In this document: in pieces, positions 1-5,291 of the stretch
Layout of the letters: every line of letters begins with the position of its first letter
How positions within the stretch are numbered: position 1 is the first letter of the stretch
Assembly (NCBI GenBank): GCA_964586655.1
Contig: CAZPGY010000034.1
Span: 1-5,346 of the forward strand
DNA length: 5,346 nucleotides
Source: JAJYSO01 sp964586655
GTDB lineage: Bacteria; Bacteroidota; Bacteroidia; Flavobacteriales; Flavobacteriaceae
Reading direction: 5' to 3'
The notes under the pieces: model-generated
What the model was told of the DNA's origin: nothing
Seen by the model: the letters and a program-made list of their open reading frames with translations, nothing else
Database searches by the model: none
Program-made: the position numbers and the translations under genes

Positions 1-646
1 CTGTTTTTGATGTTTACTATTCAATTTTTAGTCAACCTATTTTAGGACGGGACAGTATTTAAAAAACGATTTAACGTTGAATTCTTCTCCCGGTACCCAT
101 TATGCTTATTCTAATTTAGGAATGGGATTATTGGGTTATACACTAGGAAAAATAGCCGGCAAATCACTTCAAAAGCTTATTCAAGATGAGTTTGTTACAT
201 ATGGTATGCACCACTCTTACACCAATTATAAAGCTGCCGGAAAAGCCTTGGTAAAAGGGCGTGATGCCGATGGAAACCTAACCCATAATTGGAATTTTGG
301 AATCCTTTTTGGCGCCGGAGGAATTGTATCTTCTACGGCTGATTTGGCAAAATTTGCTCGGGCACAATTCAATTCTAAAAATCAGATTCTTGCTTTTACT
401 CGCAAGCCTACTTTTACGGTTAACAAGCAACTGCAAATTGGTTTAGGCTGGCATATTCGTCGCGGAAAAGAAGGGCAAAATCTGTATTGGCACAACGGAG
501 GCACCGGTGGGTATACCGCTTTTATGGTGGTTGATACGCAGCATAAAATTGGAGTTATCGTCTTGTCAAATGTCTCTGCTTTTAGCCCACAGCACAAAAA
601 CATCGGAAAACTGACCTTTTCTTTATTAAAAGAAACAGAAAAATAA
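1..646 (+). CDS. Serine hydrolase, beta-lactamase class C / S12 family, C-terminal part, frameshifted
   Basis: Partial gene: the 5' end, including the SxxK nucleophile motif, lies left of the window. Seen: a Tyr-Ser-Asn motif (YSN, bases 107-115) in the context PGTHYAYSNLG, which matches the second active-site motif of class C beta-lactamases and S12 peptidases. A late HNGGTGGY block (from about base 491) takes the place of the KTG motif. The main frame is open from base 32 to the TAA at 644-646. Upstream, the family-like sequence continues in another frame (bases 3-59, ending SQPILGRDSI) and meets a TAA at 60-62. Adding one T to the TTT run at 58-60 joins the two into GRDSILKNDLTLNSSPGT, so a one-base deletion (real or sequencing error) is likely. 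An isolated start at the TTG at base 77 would lack the nucleophile and be inactive. Family members hydrolyse beta-lactams, esters or peptides, usually in the periplasm; the substrate here is unknown. The next gene starts 9 bases downstream. Confidence 0.85.
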
Positions 647-655
647 ATCAAAAAA

Positions 656-1426
656 ATGAAAAGCAAAATAAGCGGAACAGACATTACACTAATAATGATA
701 TACCTGGCCGCAGGAACCATTTATTTAACCGCCGGACTGAGTAAATTAGCTCCTGAAAATATTGGTAATTTAATTGGACCAACCGATATCCATAATATTT
801 TTGACTCCACCGCTTTCGTGATTTTTATGGAAGTTATTGCGGTATGGCAAGTCATTACAGGAGCCCTTTTATTGTCCTTTCGCTATGCTGTAGTTGGCTT
901 AATTACAGCCATCCCTTTGGCGCTTGGCATTTTAGTATTTACTGTCATTGCCGGATTTGGGCTAACTCCCATTATTAACCTCTTTCTTTTAGTGCTTTTG
1001 ATTTATGCCTATCTGCGCGAAAAAGATACCATCCGTACACTGTTAAAGCGAGATTGGAGTAGCCTCAATAATTCCGCTTCTTATAAATTGTTTCCAATCG
1101 GCCGTTACGCAAAAATAGCCTTAGGATTAATTTTTTTAACCGTACTATTCTCGTTTTTGCACAACATAGTCTTAAATATAGCAACTTCCTTGGCTTTCCT
1201 TTTTTATACAGCCAACTTGTTTCAACGAAAAAATTATCTGTTTTTGGACTATATTTTAATCGGATTGTTTCTAGTAATAAGCATGGCTATTGTAAATGTC
1301 ATCTTGCTTAAAGAAATTAATGATAAACTTCCTTATGTTATATTCTTCCTGATTCCATTTGGTATTTCAGTTTACATTATCAGGTTAGTTTCGAGGTTTT
1401 TCATAAGCCGTAAACCAACCGCTTAA
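656..1426 (+). CDS. Polytopic inner-membrane protein, DoxX-like N-terminal half
   Basis: A 256-residue, strongly hydrophobic protein. Predicted membrane segments by eye: residues 10-31, 52-75, 79-101, 104-120, 150-190 (probably two helices), 196-218 and 226-248, giving about eight. The first four helices, with the TAGLSKL turn after helix 1 and the FMEVIAVWQVITGALLL helix 2, resemble DoxX/DoxD-type quinone-linked membrane proteins and their Bacteroidota relatives. The C-terminal half matches nothing I recognise. The ATG at 656 is preceded by an A-rich stretch and no Shine-Dalgarno site, as is usual in Bacteroidota. It sits 9 bases after the serine hydrolase stop, so the two are probably co-transcribed, but the sequence does not show a functional link. 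It is convergent with the M1 peptidase. The gene call is firm, the DoxX assignment tentative. Confidence 0.8.
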   Translation: MKSKISGTDITLIMIYLAAGTIYLTAGLSKLAPENIGNLIGPTDIHNIFDSTAFVIFMEVIAVWQVITGALLLSFRYAVVGLITAIPLALGILVFTVIAGFGLTPIINLFLLVLLIYAYLREKDTIRTLLKRDWSSLNNSASYKLFPIGRYAKIALGLIFLTVLFSFLHNIVLNIATSLAFLFYTANLFQRKNYLFLDYILIGLFLVISMAIVNVILLKEINDKLPYVIFFLIPFGISVYIIRLVSRFFISRKPTA

Positions 1427-1428
1427 AA

Positions 1429-1494
1429 GGCTATTCTATAATGTATTTTTAAGAAAACATATTAATAACCAAAGCATTGAATAGTAAAATAGCC
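1429..1494. repeat. Imperfect 66-bp inverted repeat between convergent genes
   Basis: GGCTATT at 1429-1435 is the exact reverse complement of AATAGCC at 1488-1494. Inside, CTATTC (1431-1436) can pair alternatively with GAATAG (1479-1484), and AATG (1440-1443) with CATT (1475-1478). The central stretch around 1441-1460 is itself an imperfect palindrome with a T-run and an A-run. It lies just after the DoxX-like gene stop and faces the 3' end of the M1 peptidase, so it may act as a two-way terminator, or be a remnant of a small palindromic repeat. The rest of the gap (1495-1623) holds no gene I can support, apart from an in-frame open extension of the peptidase described in the findings. Confidence 0.4.
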
Positions 1495-1623
1495 GAAATG
1501 AGAAAGTGCAAATTTGGGCTATGTAGCACTCGTATTGCTCGACTTTATTTTGCCGTCTTTTTTGTTGTAAATCTGCCCAAAATAAATCTCATGAAGTCTC
1601 CGGGTTAATTCTTTAAGCTGCGC

Positions 1624-3249
1624 TTATCGTCTATATTTTTTAGTCCTGACATAAAAATCGGCAGTATTTACTTTAATATCCTGCAATTTGATACTTTCAT
1701 CGAGTTCTTGCCAGTATTTTGAAGGGTGCAAGCGCATTTTTTGTCCGGCTATCTGAACTTCAATAGGCATGTTAAAGCCTACCGATCGAGCCTCCCAGCG
1801 ATAGACAACGTGTCCATGATAGCTTTTCATCTGCAAAACAGGAATATGAGAATACCTCAAATATTGATCAAAAAAAGCCTCCACGTCCATATTATCGATA
1901 TGCTTACTGAAATAGTGAACAACTTCTGCAGTATTGGTGATACGATGTTTGAAAGTTAACGCAAATTTTTTCAAAATACGCCACCATTTTTGATCATCAT
2001 CGACCACCGCTCTAAGCGTTTGCAGCATATTGGCTCCTTTATAATACATGTCGCCCGACCCTTGATCATTCACCCCATAATCGCCTATAATAGGGGCTTT
2101 GTTTGCTATCCTGGTTTTCCGCAATCCCCGTAAATAAGTCAAAGCTGCCTTCTTTCCCCACCGACACTCAACATACACCGCCTCTGCATAAGAAGCAAAA
2201 GCCTCATGAATCCACATATCGGCCAAATCAGCTGCAGTAATGCTATTGCCGAACCATTCGTGAGCAGACTCATGCACAATGATAAAATCCCATTTCAACC
2301 CTACTCCCGTTTGGGACAGGTCTTTTCCCAAATAACCTTTCTGATAAGCATTACCATAGCCGATAGCACTCTGATGCTCCATTCCTAAATAAGGTGTTTC
2401 TATCAATTTGTAACCATCTTCTTTGAAAGGATAGTCCCCAAATTTATCTGTAAAACAACGAAGCATGGCTTTGACCTCTTGAAATTCTTTTTTAGCTTCC
2501 TCAAGGTGATAGGGCAATACATAATAGTTCAAATCCAACTCCCTAAAGTGATCGGAAAAATGGACATAATCTCCAATATTCAACACCAAGTTATAACTAT
2601 TGATAGGGTTAACCACTTTCCACGACCAGGTGACACGCTCCCGTGGTTTTTCCTTCTTACCGGTCAAACGCCCATTGGAAACATTCATCAATCCAGCCGG
2701 CGTGGTTACGTGAATCTCGGCCTCTTCGGGTTCGTCACTCTGGGTATCTTTGCAAGGATACCACAGACTGGCTCCGGTCCCTTGAACCGCCACACTAACC
2801 CAGGGTTTTCCATTTTCATCTTGGGTAAAAATAAACCCTCCGTCCCAAGGCGGATTTTTAGCAATCTTGGGGTGCCCCGAATAGTAAAATCGAAGGCTAT
2901 CGGTTTCCCCTGAATCAAGTGCCTGTGGGAAGCTGATAAATACAGCATTATATTCGCGCCGGTATTTCAGTTGTTGCCCCCGAAATAAAATTGAATCGAT
3001 ATGCATATTTTGAAATAAATCCAATTGCATCACCGGCATTTTATGGAGCACTTGAAAAACAATCTCATTATAGCCCGAAATATATCGATCTGCTATCTGC
3101 ACCTCTACCCATAAATCATATTTTAAAACGTCATAATCCGTTCGTTCCGGCCGTAAGGAGCCACGTAAAGTATCAGCACGAGTATAGGTTTGCGCCTGAG
3201 CAATTCCGAGTCCGAACCCTAAAAACAGTAGATAAATCAGATTTTTCAT
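1624..3249 (-). CDS. Secreted M1-family zinc metallopeptidase (aminopeptidase)
   Basis: A 541-residue protein when started at the ATG at 3249. This start puts a clean signal peptide (MKNLIYLLFLGFGLGIAQA, then QT) at the N-terminus; an in-frame ATG at 3309 would add 20 residues in front of it and is less likely. Domains: an N-terminal beta-sandwich (about 25-240), then the catalytic domain. Motifs in 541-residue numbering: GMEHQ at 289-293 (the counterpart of GxMEN, which binds the peptide N-terminus), HESAH at 326-330 with zinc ligands His326 and His330 and catalytic Glu327, the distal zinc ligand Glu349 in WIHEAFASY, and the transition-state Tyr402 in MYYKGANML. All key residues are present, so it should be active. 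It lacks the large ERAP-like C-terminal domain of long M1 enzymes, which fits the short Bacteroidota form. Likely role: release of N-terminal amino acids from peptides outside the cytoplasm. It ends FYVRTKKYRR. It lies codirectionally downstream of the aspartyl protease gene, 291 bases away with a hairpin repeat between, so it is probably transcribed separately. Confidence 0.93.
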   Translation of the reverse strand: MKNLIYLLFLGFGLGIAQAQTYTRADTLRGSLRPERTDYDVLKYDLWVEVQIADRYISGYNEIVFQVLHKMPVMQLDLFQNMHIDSILFRGQQLKYRREYNAVFISFPQALDSGETDSLRFYYSGHPKIAKNPPWDGGFIFTQDENGKPWVSVAVQGTGASLWYPCKDTQSDEPEEAEIHVTTPAGLMNVSNGRLTGKKEKPRERVTWSWKVVNPINSYNLVLNIGDYVHFSDHFRELDLNYYVLPYHLEEAKKEFQEVKAMLRCFTDKFGDYPFKEDGYKLIETPYLGMEHQSAIGYGNAYQKGYLGKDLSQTGVGLKWDFIIVHESAHEWFGNSITAADLADMWIHEAFASYAEAVYVECRWGKKAALTYLRGLRKTRIANKAPIIGDYGVNDQGSGDMYYKGANMLQTLRAVVDDDQKWWRILKKFALTFKHRITNTAEVVHYFSKHIDNMDVEAFFDQYLRYSHIPVLQMKSYHGHVVYRWEARSVGFNMPIEVQIAGQKMRLHPSKYWQELDESIKLQDIKVNTADFYVRTKKYRR

Positions 3250-3406
3250 AAATAAAAAATAAGGATTTGCTCTTTTATATAGAAGGTTTTGCCATACATA
3301 TTGCTGCATTTATCGACAATATAAAAAACTACCCCCCTGCAGAAACTGCTTGAACAATTTGCTTTTCTATCTTATCGAATATACAGATATTCTATTAAAA
3401 AACAGC

Positions 3407-3461
3407 TTTCAAACTTTCCTAAAGTTTGGAACTTTAGGAAAGTTAAATAAAAAAAGCCTCT
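3407..3461. repeat. 55-bp direct repeat, copy 1, with nested palindrome
   Basis: Identical over 55 bases to 5292-5346. Its core is a perfect stem: AACTTTCCTAAAGTT at 3412-3426, loop TGG, then AACTTTAGGAAAGTT at 3430-3444. Each arm is itself palindromic (AACTTT/AAAGTT around a 3-base centre), so either one long or two short hairpins can form. An A-rich tail ending AAAAAAAGCCTCT follows. Read on the - strand, the hairpin is followed about 11 bases later by TTTTTT (3395-3400), so it could end transcription of the aspartyl protease gene. Dispersed palindromic intergenic elements of this style are common in Bacteroidota. The remainder of the 3250-3540 gap shows only a small hairpin (GAATAT/ATATTC, 3377-3392). 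Confidence 0.85.
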
Positions 3462-3540
3462 TAACAGACTCCACCTAATATTTGGCTCTAATCTCTAAAC
3501 AGGCTGAAACGCAGGTCTTTATCACTTTAACAAAGAGACA

Positions 3541-4692
3541 TTACCTCGTCTCTACATTAAGATTACTCCAATCCTCATTGTTTTTAAGCAGGATTTTCAG
3601 CAATTTACAGATATTTTCATCAGTAACCTTTTTACCCTTAACGGATTTAATGACATCGCCGACTTGGTATTTTTTTCCGTTTGAAAAAACAACTATCAGT
3701 TTTCCATCATAGGCAAGTGCAACGTATTTTACGTCTTTCAAGGTCTCAAAATACGTATTTGAATCATAGTTTTTTATTTTTTTGGCATAAAGAGTCTCGT
3801 GCTTAAAATCGAGAATCCAATTATAGTTTTCAATTAAACTCAGGCCGACATAAGCTTCTTCTGTATCCATTTTTTTTATAATAGACACCATATTTTCTTC
3901 AATTGGTATTCCCGCTATAGAAATTGGTACATCTTGAAAAACCAAGCTCTTTTCAGGAATTATACTCTCCGAAGCTGATGTGAACATACTTTTACCAGAC
4001 ACTTTTGAATCTATATTTTTGTCTTTAAAAATATTTTTGGAAAGCACAACAAACCCATTGTATCCCGTATCAAATAAAAAATCCATTTTTCCTCCGGCAA
4101 TCGTGCCGTGAAGATAAATTTTATTGTCTTTAAAAGAAGCATCAACCTTGTGATAGTCCGGAGGAATTTGGGAAGTTTCTGAAAGGATTTTTATCAGGTC
4201 GTTATTGTAATTCAACAAAACGGGTTTGGGGTCTTTTGCCTCCGCAAAGGCGTCCAAACCATATAACCCATCGTAGCTAAAAAAACCAGGAAAACACTTG
4301 CCAATTTTTGTTGTCGTCATATCATAAATGGCTATTTTTTGATTTGTAGCGTGAGAGACCTTGGTGTTTAGGCTTTTTGTCTCGTAGGCTATTGTTGTTA
4401 TCAAACCACTCCCACTATACCCTTTTTGAGTAGTGTGGTTCCCTTTGGTCAAGACAGCTTTTCCGCCTATCATAGCAATATCATTCAGAATGGTTTCCGT
4501 TGCACCAGTATCGAATTTTAATTTTACTGTTTGAGCACTATCTACTTTAACATAGATATATTTCCCCTGGACAAGGCTGTCCACAGCAGAAACTTGCAAA
4601 ACGACTTGTGGTTCTTCAAAAATTTTTGAAGAACCACAAGAAATTAAAAATAAAACAATTAGAGAAAAAATAATTTTATGAACTGTTCTCAT
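3541..4692 (-). CDS. Lipoprotein with two aspartyl-protease DTG motifs and a PDZ-like C-terminal end
   Basis: A 383-residue protein. It starts with a lipoprotein signal peptide and lipobox LISC (lipidated Cys19), so it should be anchored to a membrane facing the periplasm or cell surface. Two retropepsin/pepsin-like lobes are visible. Lobe 1 has KLKFDTGATETIL (Asp61-Thr62-Gly63) and a closing GLYGLDAF (142-149). Lobe 2 has DFLFDTGYNGFVVL (Asp208-Thr209-Gly210) and a closing YVGLSLIENYNWILDF (281-296). The C-terminal part includes QVGDVIKSVKGKKVTDENICKLL (split here as QVGDVIKSVKG and KKVTDENICKLL), which resembles the end of a PDZ domain of the kind following aspartyl-protease domains in Bacteroidota. 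With two DTG sites in one chain the active site could form within one molecule, unlike homodimeric retropepsins. In lobe 2 the residue after DTG is Tyr, where Ala, Ser or Thr is usual. The substrate is unknown. A perfect 36-bp palindrome overlaps codons 18-30. It is divergent from the XRE gene, with 139 bp between the ATGs. Confidence 0.85.
   Translation of the reverse strand: MRTVHKIIFSLIVLFLISCGSSKIFEEPQVVLQVSAVDSLVQGKYIYVKVDSAQTVKLKFDTGATETILNDIAMIGGKAVLTKGNHTTQKGYSGSGLITTIAYETKSLNTKVSHATNQKIAIYDMTTTKIGKCFPGFFSYDGLYGLDAFAEAKDPKPVLLNYNNDLIKILSETSQIPPDYHKVDASFKDNKIYLHGTIAGGKMDFLFDTGYNGFVVLSKNIFKDKNIDSKVSGKSMFTSASESIIPEKSLVFQDVPISIAGIPIEENMVSIIKKMDTEEAYVGLSLIENYNWILDFKHETLYAKKIKNYDSNTYFETLKDVKYVALAYDGKLIVVFSNGKKYQVGDVIKSVKGKKVTDENICKLLKILLKNNEDWSNLNVETR
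4605..4640. repeat. Perfect 36-bp palindrome inside the lipoprotein coding sequence
   Basis: Bases 4605-4622 (CTTGTGGTTCTTCAAAAA) are followed directly, with no spacer, by their exact reverse complement at 4623-4640 (TTTTTGAAGAACCACAAG). The flanking bases (A at 4604, A at 4641) do not pair, so the symmetry stops sharply. On the coding strand it spans the lipidated Cys and the following residues (CGSSKIFEEPQ), beginning about 52 bases after the start codon. In the mRNA it would form a stem of about 16 bp near the 5' end, which could affect translation. On DNA it could extrude a cruciform or bind a dimeric protein. Confidence 0.95.
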
Positions 4693-4831
4693 TGTTAATT
4701 GAATTCAAGTATTAATTGGTTTTCCTACCCTCTTATAATCGGCTTTTCGGCAACCATCCATAATCTTGCGCAATGATTATGACACAAATTATCTAAATTA
4801 TATTTTTTGTTCTAACTTAAAACAACCCATT
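4693..4831. promoter_or_regulatory. Divergent intergenic region with a 23-bp operator-like inverted repeat
   Basis: This 139-bp stretch lies between the start codon of the - strand lipoprotein and the likely start codon of the + strand XRE regulator, so it must hold both promoters. At 4759-4781, CATAATC (4759-4765) and GATTATG (4775-4781) are exact inverted arms around TTGCGCAAT, whose first eight bases are themselves a palindrome. A regulator divergent from its neighbour commonly binds such a site, so it is a candidate operator (inference). A second small palindrome, TTGAATTCAA, is at 4699-4708, close to the lipoprotein ATG. I could not find a convincing Bacteroidota TTTG / TAnnTTTG promoter pair on either strand. 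Confidence 0.45.
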
Positions 4832-5144
4832 ATGAAAAAATAAAATCGGTCAAAAGATACGGAAAATCAGGGAATTAAAAGAGCTTAGCCAGCAATATAT
4901 GACGAGTGCGCTTAAAACTTCTCAACGGGCTTACAACAAAATAGAGCGAGAAGAAATCAAACCGGTGGATTTGACCTCTTTTAAAGACAGTTTGGTGTTT
5001 ATCAATTGCCACCAATCCGGGAAAATCAATCACATTCACAACTTTCCACAAGAACTTAAAGAACAATACGAAAACCGCATTAAATCTCTTACCGAAGAAG
5101 TGGCTTTTTTGCGTCAAATGCTGTCAAACCAGCAAGCGGAGTGA
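4832..5144 (+). CDS. XRE-family HTH regulator with coiled-coil tail; start frameshifted and internally deleted
   Basis: The longest open frame with an ATG begins at 4899 (81 residues), but the same frame is open and HTH-like from 4836: KIGQKIRKIRELKELSQQYM, then TSALKTSQRAYNKIE. This matches XRE/HTH_3 helices 1-4 (IG.KIRKIRELK..SQ.YMA..L..SQ.AYSKIE). No start codon exists in that frame before 4899. The ATG at 4832 is followed by six A's and reads ATG AAA AAA TAA; with five A's it would read MKNKIGQKIRK and enter the HTH frame, giving 103 residues. After KIEREEIK the protein passes straight to PVDLTSF, where family members carry roughly 20 more residues forming the last HTH-domain helices, so an internal in-frame deletion is likely. 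The C-terminal part keeps a family-like SLVFINCHQSGKINHIHNF segment and a coiled coil (ELKEQYENRIKSLTEEVAFL). It is probably a decayed or altered DNA-binding repressor, perhaps once acting on the divergent lipoprotein gene. Starting at 4899 would leave no intact HTH. Confidence 0.75.
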
Positions 5145-5151
5145 TAGGAAC

Positions 5152-5222
5152 TGCCGTTGACTTCCGGCTCTTGGCCGTAGGCGGTAAAATTGCTATTTGC
5201 TCTTAGCTGCTTGCCGTTAGCT
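5152..5222. repeat. Degenerate GCTNTTAGC-type short repeats
   Basis: This short stretch after the XRE stop contains diverged copies of the same words: TGCCGTTGACT (5152-5162) against TGCCGTTAGCT (5212-5222), and GGCTCTTGGCCGT (5166-5178) against TGCTCTTAGCTGC (5198-5210). They look like a decayed tandem array of GC(T)NTTAGC(T/C)G units. No open frame or RNA is visible. I recall similar low-complexity GCTnTTAGC tracts from Bacteroidota intergenic regions, but this is from memory. Confidence 0.4.
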
Positions 5223-5272
5223 AAAAAAACCTGACAGGTCTTTCGCGCTCCGCTTAGAGACCTGTCAGGTTT
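5223..5272 (-). terminator. Intrinsic terminator, - strand orientation
   Basis: Perfect 15-bp stem: AAACCTGACAGGTCT at 5227-5241 and AGACCTGTCAGGTTT at 5258-5272, with a 16-base loop that can pair further (GCG 5245-5247 with CGC 5251-5253). Read on the - strand, the stem runs straight into seven T's (complement of the A-run 5223-5229), the classic form of a Rho-independent terminator. This suggests a - strand gene to the right of the window, convergent with the XRE gene. On the + strand it is followed only by GTTTATCC, so it would be weaker for the XRE transcript. The CCTGACAGG/CCTGTCAGG palindrome also resembles dispersed repeats of this phylum. Confidence 0.65.
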
Positions 5273-5291
5273 ATCCACTAATTTGTCATCG

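Noticed and set aside
61..67. A AAA AAC heptamer as a programmed -1 frameshift site in the serine hydrolase
   Set aside because: The upstream frame meets its stop at 60-62, before the heptamer could be decoded. A simple one-base deletion explains the frame change better.
382..720. 112-codon open frame on the - strand
   Set aside because: Antisense to two clearly recognised + strand proteins; its translation has no family features.
2479..2913. 144-codon open frame on the + strand
   Set aside because: Lies wholly inside the M1 peptidase on the opposite strand, whose catalytic motifs and signal peptide fix the real frame.
3250..3309. 20-residue N-terminal extension of the M1 peptidase from an upstream ATG
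   Set aside because: It would place a polar segment before a complete signal peptide that begins at the ATG at 3249.
4734..4739. TATAAT as a -10 promoter element
   Set aside because: Bacteroidota primary sigma factors use a TAnnTTTG-type -7 element, there is no matching -35 partner at suitable spacing, and the composition makes the hexamer likely by chance.
4875..5117. 80-codon open frame on the - strand
   Set aside because: Antisense shadow of the XRE regulator, whose HTH and coiled-coil features decide the coding strand.
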